NCBI GenBank assembly: GCA_016124945.1
Contig: WGMT01000055.1
Location: 1-62,247 of the forward strand
From: a bacterium
GTDB taxonomy: Bacteria; Chloroflexota; Anaerolineae; Caldilineales; Caldilineaceae
Length of the DNA stretch: 62,247 nt
Direction: 5' to 3'
The position numbers and the translations under genes are program-made. Position 1 is the first letter of the stretch. Each line of letters opens with the position of its first letter. The notes under the pieces were generated by a model. The model saw only the letters and a list, made by a program, of their open reading frames with translations. It did no database searches and was not told the DNA's origin. Positions 53,270 to 60,586 of this stretch are shown here, one piece after another.

Positions 53270-54880
53270 ATGTCACAAACCAATCCAGAAACCCTCCCTC
53301 TCCGCACCGTCGGCGAGTGGACGTTGACCAGCGAGCGCACGTACAAAGAACCATTCGTCGACGTGACCGTGGACGTCACCTTCCACGCCCCGTCGGGGCA
53401 GGCGTTGACGATCCCCGCCTTCTACGCCGGTGACGGCATCTGGCGTGTGCGCTTCAACCCCGGCGAAACAGGACAATGGACATTCCAGGCGCACACCCGC
53501 CCTGCCGACGCGTCTTTGATGCGGCGGGGTGAATTTACCGTCAGCGAGCGCCAGACCGACGGTTTCCTCATGGCCACGCCCGGCGACGCCTTTGGCTTCC
53601 GCTTCGAGTCGGGCAAGCCGCTCTTCATCGTGGGCGACACCACCTACAATCTCTTTGGCGCCGCCCACTGCGATCTGCCCGTCGACGCCTTCATGGAACG
53701 CCGCGCCGCCCAGGGATTCAACCTGCTGCGTGTGCGCGTCCCCGTCAGCCCGTTCCACCCGCCTGAGGGCTATAGCCACTGGCAGACCAAGCGTACCTGG
53801 GCCTGGGGCGGCAGCGAACAAGCGCCCCGCTTCGACCGTTTCAACCTCGACTACTTCGCCACCGTGGATCGTGTGGTGCAAAAGGCCGAGGATCTGGAAC
53901 TGGGCCTGGAGATGATCATGGAGGCGTGGGGTTTTGAATTTCCCTTTAACAGCCGCCAGATCTTCCTGCCCGAGTGGGAAGAGCTGTGGATGCGCTACCT
54001 CATCGCCCGCTACGACGCCTACAACTGCCTCTACTTCTGGACGCCGCTCAACGAGTACGAGTACTACCCCAACGGCGACTGGCACTACAAGTCTGTGTCC
54101 GACCGCTGGGCCATTCGCATCGCCCGCTGGATCAAAGCCACCGCGCCGCATGGACACGTCATCGCCATGCACAACGGGCCGCGCCTGCCTGCCTTCGCCA
54201 AGCGCTTCGCCGCCGACCCCGAAGCCGTTGATGCCGTCATGTTTCAGGAGTGGGGAAGCAACGATCGTGAACGTGGATGGCTTGCCGCCGGCATCGAAGA
54301 GACTATCGCTGAAGCGTTTGCGGGGTGGACTCGTTCGATCGTCTTCGCGGAATATGCCTACGAGCGCAACCCCACGTTGCCGCTGGTCTTCACCGGTCAC
54401 GAATTCAGCCTGCCCGAACACATGCGGCGTGCGCCGTGGCGTGGTGCGTTCCAGGGCATGGGCATCATCCACGGCTTCGAAAATACATGGGGGCCCTTTG
54501 CCATCCTCGAAGAAGACCAGCCCAGCCTGCCCTACGTACAGCACCTGAAACGCTTCTTCACCGAGATCGTCGACTTCGACCGGCTGCGCCCGGCTCCGCA
54601 ATTGCTCCAATCCGGCCCCAACGAGGACGGCTACACGCCGCTGATGCTTGCAACCGAAGATCGCAGCCAGATCGCCGTCTATGTCCCTGCCGGGGGTGAA
54701 TTCGCGCTGAAGTTGCCTGTCCACGGCTACGCCGCTCAGTGGTATGATCCCCGCAGCGGGGAATTGACCGGCGCCGCCGTCAGCACAAACCCCAACAGCA
54801 TGACCTTTTCCACACCCGGCGGCACAGACGACGAAGGCCACCCGTGGGATTGGGCGTTGGTTTTGGTGAAGACGGCGTGA
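53270..54880 (+). CDS. DUF5060-DUF4038 glycoside hydrolase, divergent member
   Basis: 536 residues, no signal peptide. DUF5060 is at about 12-95 (VGEWTLTSERTYKEPFVD, AFYAGDGIWRVRFNPGETGQW). The barrel begins at FRFESGKPLFIVGDTTYNLFG (about 115), has CLYFWTPLNEYEYYPNGDW (candidate acid/base) and SIVFAEYAYERNP (candidate nucleophile), and ends with a beta domain (VYVPAGGEFALKLPVHGY). It is related to the proteins at 31564 and 40706 but clearly diverged, suggesting a different linkage or aglycone. Confidence 0.8.
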   Translation: MSQTNPETLPLRTVGEWTLTSERTYKEPFVDVTVDVTFHAPSGQALTIPAFYAGDGIWRVRFNPGETGQWTFQAHTRPADASLMRRGEFTVSERQTDGFLMATPGDAFGFRFESGKPLFIVGDTTYNLFGAAHCDLPVDAFMERRAAQGFNLLRVRVPVSPFHPPEGYSHWQTKRTWAWGGSEQAPRFDRFNLDYFATVDRVVQKAEDLELGLEMIMEAWGFEFPFNSRQIFLPEWEELWMRYLIARYDAYNCLYFWTPLNEYEYYPNGDWHYKSVSDRWAIRIARWIKATAPHGHVIAMHNGPRLPAFAKRFAADPEAVDAVMFQEWGSNDRERGWLAAGIEETIAEAFAGWTRSIVFAEYAYERNPTLPLVFTGHEFSLPEHMRRAPWRGAFQGMGIIHGFENTWGPFAILEEDQPSLPYVQHLKRFFTEIVDFDRLRPAPQLLQSGPNEDGYTPLMLATEDRSQIAVYVPAGGEFALKLPVHGYAAQWYDPRSGELTGAAVSTNPNSMTFSTPGGTDDEGHPWDWALVLVKTA

Positions 54881-54895
54881 GAATGCCTACCGTAG

Positions 54896-54987
54896 CCCCA
54901 CGCAACCTGCGTGGGGACGTGCCCAACGAATTCGCTTTCATAGAACGCGATCCCGTCCTCAATGTTCCCCACGCAACCTGCGTGGGG
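54896..54987. repeat. two identical 9-bp-stem hairpins 71 bp apart
   Basis: CCCCACGCA-ACC-TGCGTGGGG occurs at 54896-54916 and identically at 54967-54987. The arm sequence is the same as in the GCGTGGGGCGG hairpins at 22365 and 30397. They lie between the last hydrolase gene and the RuBisCO-like gene. Confidence 0.9.
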
Positions 54988-55040
54988 CGACGACAGACGA
55001 CGTCACATCGCCAACCCAATCATCATTCCTGGATCCTTCC

Positions 55041-56300
55041 ATGACCAACGACCGCATCCTGGCAACCTACATCATCGAAACCGCCCATCCACTGGAAAAA
55101 GCGGCGGCGGCAATGGCCGGCGAACAATCTTCGGGCACCTTCGTGCCTGTCCCCGGCGAAACGGACGAGCTACGCGCCCGACACGGTGCGCAGGTGATCC
55201 GCATTACCGAACTCGAACCGGTGGACGCGCCCAGCCTGCCTGGTTCGCGTCCGCCCAAGAACGCGCCGACGCCGCCCGTCTACCACCGCGCCGAAGTCGT
55301 ACTCTCGTTCCCGTACGAAAACGTGGGGCCGTCGCTGCCGGTGCTCATGTCCACCGTGGCAGGGAATCTCTTCGAGTTGGGCCAGTTTTCCGGCCTCCGC
55401 CTCGTGGACATGCAACTGCCCCAACCCTTCGCCGACGCCTATCCCGGTCCACAATTCGGCGTCGAGGGGACACGCCGCCTTACCGGCGTCTATGACCGTC
55501 CGCTGATTGGCACCATCATCAAACCCAGTGTGGGCCTATCCCCAGAAGAGACGGCGGATCTGGTCAAGATCCTCATTGAAGCCGGGCTGGACTTCATCAA
55601 AGATGACGAGTTGAACGCCAACCCGCCCTATTCGCCGGTGGCGCGACGGGCGGCAGCAGTGCAGCGGGTGATCAACGAGCACGCCGAGCGCACGGGCAAG
55701 CGCGTCATGTACGCCTACAACATCAGCGGCGACATCGACGAAATGCGCCGCAGCCATGATGCCGTCCTTGCAGTGGGGGGCACTTGTGTCATGGCCAGCC
55801 TGATCACCGTGGGGCTGAGCGGTGTCGCTGCGCTGCGTCGGCACAGCCAATTGCCCATCCACGGTCACCGCAACAGTTGGGGCGCGTTGACCCGTCACCC
55901 CTGGCTGGGTTTCGACTTCCGCGCCTACCAGAAGTTCTGGCGGCTGGCCGGGGCCGATCACCTGCACGTCAACGGCATCCGCAACAAGTTCTGCGAATCC
56001 GACGAGTCGGTGATCGCCTCGGCCCGCGAATGCCTCACCCCCATGCTGGGCGGCTACACCGTCATGCCCGTCTTCTCGTCGGGGCAGACCGCCGAACAGC
56101 CGCCCGATACCTTCCGCGCCCTGGGCAGCGTCGATCTCATGTACCTGGCCGGCGGCGGCATCATGGCCCACCCAAGTGGACCGGCGGCCGGCGTCACCGC
56201 GTTGATCCAATCCTGGGAAGCGGCGGTGCAGAAGATCCCGTTGGCTGAGTATGCGCAGACGCGGTCGGCGTTGCGCGAGGCGTTGGAGAAGTATGGGTGA
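55041..56300 (+). CDS. RuBisCO-like protein (3-oxo-isoapionate-4-phosphate pathway)
   Basis: 419 residues of the RuBisCO large-chain superfamily. Active-site counterparts: GTIIKPSVGL (first lysine), FIKDDELNANPP with the carbamylated lysine and the Asp-Glu metal ligands, IHGHRNSWGA (His-Arg), a loop-6-like HVNGIRNKFCES with lysine, VFSSGQ (serine), and LAGGGIMAHPSGPAAG (phosphate glycines). It is not carbon-fixing RuBisCO: no small-subunit gene or phosphoribulokinase is near. RuBisCO-like proteins next to OiaK and ApnO act on 3-oxo-isoapionate 4-phosphate as decarboxylase (OiaC) or transcarboxylase/hydrolase (OiaX); which one cannot be decided here. Confidence 0.83.
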   Translation: MTNDRILATYIIETAHPLEKAAAAMAGEQSSGTFVPVPGETDELRARHGAQVIRITELEPVDAPSLPGSRPPKNAPTPPVYHRAEVVLSFPYENVGPSLPVLMSTVAGNLFELGQFSGLRLVDMQLPQPFADAYPGPQFGVEGTRRLTGVYDRPLIGTIIKPSVGLSPEETADLVKILIEAGLDFIKDDELNANPPYSPVARRAAAVQRVINEHAERTGKRVMYAYNISGDIDEMRRSHDAVLAVGGTCVMASLITVGLSGVAALRRHSQLPIHGHRNSWGALTRHPWLGFDFRAYQKFWRLAGADHLHVNGIRNKFCESDESVIASARECLTPMLGGYTVMPVFSSGQTAEQPPDTFRALGSVDLMYLAGGGIMAHPSGPAAGVTALIQSWEAAVQKIPLAEYAQTRSALREALEKYG

Positions 56301-56430
56301 TTCGTGATCCGTGATTCGTGGGTCAAGGACGTTGCAGTTTCACTTGGAAGAGTATTGGTCCAAGTTTACGCGTCAAGAAACTCGACCCACGAATCACGAA
56401 TCACGGATCACGGATCACGAATCACGGACC
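56297..56430. repeat. heptamer hairpin with GTGATTC arms, stops in all frames
   Basis: The left arm has TGA at 56298, 56305 and 56312; the first is the actual stop of the RuBisCO-like gene. The right arm (56384-56430) is ACGAATC/ACGGATC units, complementary to GTGATTC/GTGATCC. The ~60-nt centre contains TTGGTCCAAG. Confidence 0.85.
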
Positions 56431-56475
56431 ACCTAAACCCGAAACATCCAGAGGCTCAGACCAACATCCTAAACC

Positions 56476-57846
56476 ATGACCAACCTCCTCTTAACGTTTT
56501 ACGGCGACGACTTCACCGGCTCCACCGATGCGATGGAGGCGTTGACCTTTGGCGGGGTGCCCACGGCGCTCTTTTTGACGCCGCCGCAGCCCCATCACCT
56601 GCAAGGACGCTTCGCCGGTCTGTCCGCGATTGGGATGGCTGGGGCCAGCCGGTCCATGAGCCCGGCGCAGATGGACGCGGAATTGCGCCCCAAGTTTGAG
56701 GCGCTACGGCGGCTGGGCGCGCCGCTGGTCCACTACAAAGTCTGCTCCACCTTTGATTCGTCGCCGGAGGTGGGCAGCATCGGCCACGCCGCGGACATTG
56801 GACAGTCCATCTTTCACAGCCCGTTTGTGCCGATGGTGGTGGGCGCGCCGGTGTTGCGTCGGTATGTTACCTTTGCCAACCTCTTCGCCACCGTGGAAGG
56901 GGAGACCTATCGCCTCGACCGTCACCCTACCATGAGCCGCCACCCGGTGACCCCCATGCACGAGAGCGATCTGCGCCGTCACCTGGCGCGGCAGACGCGG
57001 CGGACGGTGCATTCGTTCGACTTGCTCGCCCTCTCCGGCGCGGAGGACGACGTCAACGCCCGCTTTGCCGAACTCCTGGCGCAACAGCCCGACATCGTCC
57101 TCTTCGACACGGTGGACGACGAACACCTGCGCCGCATCGGTCGCCTGCTGTGGACGGCGGCGCAGGGGCGCAATGGGGAGAGTCCACTCTACGCCGTGGG
57201 GTCGTCGGGCGTGGAATATGCGTTGATCCGTCATTGGCAGGCCACGGGGAAGGTCGCGCCGCCCTCTTTGTCCACGTCGCCAGGACCGGTGGATCAACTG
57301 ATCGTCATGTCGGGCAGTGGATCGCCTGTCACTGCCGAGCAGATCACGTGGGCGGAGCGTCACGGCTTTGCCACGTTGCGCCTGGACAGCGCCGCCCTTA
57401 TCGACCCGTCCTGCGCCGAAGAGGAAAGCCGGCGCGTCGTGCGCGAGGCGTTGACCGTCCTCGCGCAAGGACGCAGCCTCGTCCTCTACAGCGCGCACGG
57501 ACCCGACGATCCGGCGCTGGCGGCGACCAAGGCGCGTGGGGCAGAACTGCGCATCGAGCCGTCGTTGGTAGGCGCACGGTTGGCGGCGCGGCAGGGAGAG
57601 CTTCTGCGTATGCTGCTAAATGAAACCGGCCTCCGCCGCGCCTGCATTGCCGGTGGCGACACCTGTAGCCATGCCACACCTGTCCTCGGCATTTATGCGC
57701 TGGAAGCCATTGCGCCCATCGCGCCGGGTGGTCCCCTGTGCCGCGGCGCGGCGGACGATCCAAAGTTAGACGGCCTCGAACTCTCGCTCAAAGGCGGGCA
57801 GGTGGGGAAGGCGGACTATTTTGGGCGCATACGCGAGGGCAAATAA
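56476..57846 (+). CDS. oiaK: four-carbon acid sugar kinase family, 3-oxo-isoapionate kinase-like
   Basis: 456 residues of the DUF1537/four-carbon acid sugar kinase family. The N-terminal substrate domain has FYGDDFTGSTDAMEALTFGG (5-24), HYKVCSTFDSSPEVGSIG and VVGAPVLRRYVTFANLFA. The C-terminal nucleotide domain has LIVMSGSGSPVTAEQI, ACIAGGDTCSHATPVLG and LSLKGGQVGKADYFGRIREG. It follows the RuBisCO-like gene and precedes the oxidoisomerase, the arrangement expected for D-apionate catabolism, where OiaK phosphorylates 3-oxo-isoapionate. Confidence 0.83.
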   Translation: MTNLLLTFYGDDFTGSTDAMEALTFGGVPTALFLTPPQPHHLQGRFAGLSAIGMAGASRSMSPAQMDAELRPKFEALRRLGAPLVHYKVCSTFDSSPEVGSIGHAADIGQSIFHSPFVPMVVGAPVLRRYVTFANLFATVEGETYRLDRHPTMSRHPVTPMHESDLRRHLARQTRRTVHSFDLLALSGAEDDVNARFAELLAQQPDIVLFDTVDDEHLRRIGRLLWTAAQGRNGESPLYAVGSSGVEYALIRHWQATGKVAPPSLSTSPGPVDQLIVMSGSGSPVTAEQITWAERHGFATLRLDSAALIDPSCAEEESRRVVREALTVLAQGRSLVLYSAHGPDDPALAATKARGAELRIEPSLVGARLAARQGELLRMLLNETGLRRACIAGGDTCSHATPVLGIYALEAIAPIAPGGPLCRGAADDPKLDGLELSLKGGQVGKADYFGRIREGK

Positions 57847-57849
57847 ATT

Positions 57850-57888
57850 CACCGCAAAGGCGCAAAGGGCGCAAAGTCCTTTGCGGTG
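57850..57888. repeat. 11-bp hairpin CACCGCAAAGG/CCTTTGCGGTG
   Basis: Perfect arms (57850-57860 and 57878-57888) around a CGCAAAG repeat. It lies between the kinase and oxidoisomerase genes. Confidence 0.8.
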
Positions 57889-57937
57889 CAATTCTTCGTC
57901 TGTCATTCTTCAATCATCAAATTCAAGGAGATTTGTT

Positions 57938-58777
57938 ATGACCACATCCATCGCCCTCATGGGCGCGGGCGGCAAGATGGGCTGCCGCATCACCGACAAC
58001 ATCAAAGAGATGACCGAGTACGACGTGCGCTACGTGGAGGTGAGCGAACGGGGACAGGCGCGGCTGGCCGAGCGGGGCATCAGCGTCACCGCCGAGGACG
58101 CCGCATTGGCCGACGCCGATGTAGTGGTCCTCGCCGTGCCCGACGCGCTGATCGGCACCATCTGCAAGACGTTGATCCCCGAGGTGAAGGCCGGCGCCAT
58201 GGTAATGGCACTGGACCCGGCAGCGGCCTACGCTGGGGAACTGCCTGATCGCGCCGACATCAGCTACTTCCTGGCGCATCCCTGTCACCCGCCGCTCTTC
58301 AACGATGAGGTGACCGAAGAAGGGCGCACCGACTGGTTCGGCGGCATTCACGCCAAACAGCACATCGTCTGCGCGCTGCACAGCGGACCCGAAGAAAACT
58401 ACGCCCGCGGCGAAGCCATTGCCCGCGCCATGTATGCGCCGGTGATGAACTCCCACCGCGTCACCACCGAGCAGATGGCGTTGCTGGAGCCGGCCCTGGT
58501 GGAGACGCTGTCGGCCACCTGCATTTCCATCATCAAAGAGGGGATGGACGAGATCGTGCGCATGGGCGTCCCCGAAGCCGCGGCGTGGGACTTCCTCAGC
58601 GGTCACATGCGCATCGAGATGGCGATCATCTTCGGCATGGCCGGCTTCCCGTTTTCCGACGGGGCGAAGCTGGCGATTGCCAACGCCAAGAGCCGCATCT
58701 TCCGCGACGATTGGAAGGAGAACGTCTTTGATATGGCGAATGTGAAGAAGAGTGTGCTTGAGATTACGAAGGGGTAG
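57938..58777 (+). CDS. apnO: D-apionate oxidoisomerase-like (6-phosphogluconate dehydrogenase fold)
   Basis: A 279-residue NAD-binding protein: SIALMGAGGKMGCRITDNIK (Rossmann start), VVLAVPDALIGTICKTLIPEV, FLAHPCHPPLFNDE, EQMALLEPALVETLSATCISIIKEGMDE, and the helical end FGMAGFPFSDGAKLAIANAKSRIF. The family includes D-apionate oxidoisomerase (ApnO), which oxidises D-apionate and moves its hydroxymethyl group to give 3-oxo-isoapionate. ATG 57938 has AAGGAG upstream; the longer frame from 57821 overlaps the kinase and is rejected. Confidence 0.83.
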   Translation: MTTSIALMGAGGKMGCRITDNIKEMTEYDVRYVEVSERGQARLAERGISVTAEDAALADADVVVLAVPDALIGTICKTLIPEVKAGAMVMALDPAAAYAGELPDRADISYFLAHPCHPPLFNDEVTEEGRTDWFGGIHAKQHIVCALHSGPEENYARGEAIARAMYAPVMNSHRVTTEQMALLEPALVETLSATCISIIKEGMDEIVRMGVPEAAAWDFLSGHMRIEMAIIFGMAGFPFSDGAKLAIANAKSRIFRDDWKENVFDMANVKKSVLEITKG

Positions 58778-58784
58778 TGCGGGG

Positions 58785-58860
58785 CGAGTTGCGGGTTGTG
58801 AGTTGCGGGTTGCGAATTGCGAGGCGGCGAGGATCTGGGGGTCCTCGCCGCTTTGTTTTG
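58785..58860 (+). terminator. terminator at the end of the apiose locus
   Basis: A run of GAGTTGC/GGGTTGC heptamers (58785-58821) leads into a perfect 10-bp hairpin, GCGGCGAGGA-TCTGGGGG-TCCTCGCCGC (58824-58851), followed by TTTGTTTTG. This is the only hairpin in the centre that has a clear T-rich tail, and it closes the 40-kb plus-strand gene series. Confidence 0.82.
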
Positions 58861-58880
58861 GGGGAATGGAGTTTGTAAGA

Positions 58881-58937
58881 ACTTGCTGTTTGCTGTCTTG
58901 AACGTGTGGTAGACTATTGCTAGAAAAGGAGGTCACA
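58881..58937 (+). promoter_or_regulatory. 57-bp promoter-leader shared with another toxin-antitoxin module
   Basis: From ACTTGCTGTT to GGTCACA, this 57-nt segment aligns without gaps to 60294-60350 upstream of the Phd gene, sharing ACTTGCTGTT, GTG-TA-ACTAT and AGAAAAGGAGGTCACA. It contains the AAGGAGG ribosome-binding site. It is a common control region for two unrelated antitoxin genes. Confidence 0.75.
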
Positions 58938-58938
58938 C

Positions 58939-59292
58939 TTGGTGACGAATAGAACGTTCACTCGACCATCAAAACCTGTTGAGGCCCAGGAAATGCTAGA
59001 AGACATCCGCGCCTACGATGACGCCAAAGCCCGCATCGAAGCCGGTGAGGAGTTGATCCCCAGCAGTGTCGCCTATGCCCTGCTAGATGGTAAAAATCCA
59101 ATACGCGTCTGGCGCAAGTATCGGGGTTTGACACAACAACAACTGGCAGAAAAGGTAGGCATCAGCAAACCGTACCTGTCTCAACTTGAGTCTGGGAAAC
59201 GTAGCGGTACCACGGATGTGCTGATGAGCGTCGCGTATGCTTTGAATGTGGGGTTAGAAGAGTTGGTCGACACGAATATTGACTCTGAGTAA
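58939..59292 (+). CDS. XRE-family helix-turn-helix protein (antitoxin-like)
   Basis: 117 residues (TTG 58939 or, one codon on, GTG 58942; AAGGAGG lies upstream). The N-terminal ~45 residues are acidic helix (AQEMLEDIRAYDDAKARIEAGEE); the XRE domain is about 55-112 (WRKYRGLTQQQLAEKVGISKPYLSQLESGKR). It resembles HigA/MqsA-like antitoxins, which neutralise RelE-like toxins, but no RelE-type toxin gene is next to it, so it may be an orphan. Confidence 0.83.
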   Translation: MVTNRTFTRPSKPVEAQEMLEDIRAYDDAKARIEAGEELIPSSVAYALLDGKNPIRVWRKYRGLTQQQLAEKVGISKPYLSQLESGKRSGTTDVLMSVAYALNVGLEELVDTNIDSE

Positions 59293-59328
59293 TCTTTACA
59301 TTCTTTCTGATATAGAGGTGAGCAAGAG

Positions 59329-59553
59329 ATGAACTATCAAGACTACATCACCATTGAGCCGGATAAGCGGAGCGGCAAGCCCTGTATCCGCGGTATGCGC
59401 ATCACTGTCTCTGATGTGCTGGACTACCTCGCCTCTGATATGACCGAAGCCCAGATTTTGGCTGATTTCCCCGATCTTACCCATGACGATATCCGCGCCT
59501 GTTTGGCCTTTGCCGCAGATCGTGAACGAAAACTATTGATGGCTACCCCATGA
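59329..59553 (+). CDS. DUF433 antitoxin
   Basis: A 74-residue DUF433 protein: IEPDKRSGKPCIRGMRITVSDVLDYLASDMTEAQILADFP then LTHDDIRACLAFAADRE. DUF433 pairs with DUF5615 PIN-like proteins in type II modules, as here. Its TGA stop overlaps the ATG of the toxin gene (ATGA, 59550-59553). Confidence 0.88.
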   Translation: MNYQDYITIEPDKRSGKPCIRGMRITVSDVLDYLASDMTEAQILADFPDLTHDDIRACLAFAADRERKLLMATP

Positions 59554-59881
59554 AATTCTTGTACGACCAAATTTGTCTCATCGGTTAGTGCAAAGCCTGA
59601 CGGATGTCTATCCAGGCAGTCAACATGTACGCTATGTCGGCTTGCGAGATGCGTCCGATACGGAAGTTTGGGGATATGCTCGTCGCAACGGTTACACAAT
59701 TGTCTCCAAAGATTCTGATTTCTATCAGCGTAGTTTGGTTATTGGGTTTCCACCGAAGGTGATCTGGTTAAGGCTTGGCAACTGCTCGACAGAAGATGTC
59801 GAACGTTTGCTACGCAAACATCGCGATACGATTGAGCAGTTCGAGGCGGATTCAACGGCTACGTTTCTCGTATTGCCCTGA
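59550..59881 (+). pseudogene. DUF5615 PIN-like toxin with a one-base frameshift
   Basis: From ATG 59550 the frame reads MKFLYDQ and then stops within a few codons. Shifting by one base restores the family sequence NLSHRLVQSLTDVYPGSQHV, GLRDASDTEVWGYARRNGYTIVSKDSDF and IWLRLGNCSTEDVERLL. A missing A in the run near 59568-59571 (CCAAATTTG instead of CCAAAATTTG) explains it. Either the toxin is dead or the base was lost in sequencing; the rest of the ORF is intact. Confidence 0.8.
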
Positions 59882-59911
59882 GTGGACAATGCGCAATGAG
59901 CGGTGAAATAA

Positions 59912-60261
59912 ATGGCAAAACTCATCTACTCCATGATCCAATCCGTGGACGGCTACACCGAAGACGCGCACGGTAACTTCAGTTGGGGCGCGCCGGACGA
60001 GGACGTACATGCCTACGTCAACGAGTTGGCGTCGTCGGTGGGCGCTTATCTCTACGGGCGCAAGATGTACGAGACGATGGTCTACTGGGAGACAGCGCAC
60101 CTGCTGCCCAACCAGTCGCCGGTGGAACTCGACTGGGCCAGGCAGTGGCAGGCGGCGGCACACGGTTTTTCCCCGCGGGCGTGCGGTTGGATCTGACATT
60201 GTTTGAGGAGCGACGGTTTGGGAATGGGGTGGTTGTCCTGCGGTATGGGGTGCGTGGGTAA
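59912..60261 (+). pseudogene. dihydrofolate-reductase-like (RibD C-terminal) gene with internal deletion
   Basis: Residues 1-~80 are normal for the family (AKLIYSMIQSVDGYTEDAHG, YLYGRKMYETMVYWE). The frame then runs at about 60150 into a GGCGGCGGCACACG sequence that corresponds to the family's C-terminal GGGTRFF motif, in the wrong frame, and stops at 60196. In the other frame the C-terminal end (DLTLFEERRFGNGVVVLRYGVRG) continues to 60261. So roughly the middle third (~250 bp) is deleted. Confidence 0.8.
60192..60259 (+). repeat. 68-bp direct repeat, copy 1 (3' end of DHFR-like gene)
   Basis: TCTGACATTGTTTGAGGAGC... through ...TATGGGGTGCGTGGGT. Further copies of the same length are at 60999-61066 and 61783-61850. 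Each is followed by a toxin-antitoxin module or remnant. Confidence 0.85.
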
Positions 60262-60293
60262 GGGGATGATAGCGGTGAAGATTGTCGTGCCAA

Positions 60294-60350
60294 ACTTGCT
60301 GTTGAGCGGACTAGACATGTGATAAACTATCGACAGAAAAGGAGGTCACA
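60294..60350 (+). promoter_or_regulatory. 57-bp promoter-leader, second copy
   Basis: A gap-free partner of 58881-58937, with ACTTGCTGTT at the start and AGAAAAGGAGGTCACA at the end, directly before the Phd antitoxin ATG. Confidence 0.75.
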
Positions 60351-60586
60351 TGGACACACTCACGGTTGATGTCAAAGAAGCGGAAATGCAATTATCGAAA
60401 CTGCTGGCGCTGGCGTTGCAGGGGAATACGGTGATCATCACCGAAAATCAAGAATTGGTCGTGCAATTGGTGCCAATTCGGAAGCAACCCCAGCGGCGGA
60501 CGGCTGGTCTGCATCGAGGTGCAATGCGAATGAGCGAGGACTTCAATGATCCACTCCCTGATGCGTTCTGGCTGGATGAAGAATGA
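60350..60586 (+). CDS. Phd/YefM-type antitoxin
   Basis: 78 residues: LTVDVKEAEMQLSKLLALALQGNTVIITENQELVVQLVPI is the Phd fold. The C-terminal RMSEDFNDPLPDAFWLDEE is the DxPLPxxFW tail typical of antitoxins paired with PIN toxins. The stop overlaps the toxin start by four bases. Confidence 0.9.
   Translation: MDTLTVDVKEAEMQLSKLLALALQGNTVIITENQELVVQLVPIRKQPQRRTAGLHRGAMRMSEDFNDPLPDAFWLDEE

Noticed and set aside
53273..54841. 522-codon minus-strand ORF opposite the third DUF5060 hydrolase
   Set aside because: Antisense shadow with no domain.
54896..54987. Possible minimal CRISPR: two identical palindromic repeats
   Set aside because: Only two 21-base repeats with a 50-base interval, no further units and no cas genes; the arm belongs to the GCGTGGGG hairpin family.
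55041..56300. Carbon-fixing RuBisCO
   Set aside because: Active-site surroundings and length fit RuBisCO-like proteins; no small subunit or phosphoribulokinase nearby, and the neighbours are apionate enzymes.
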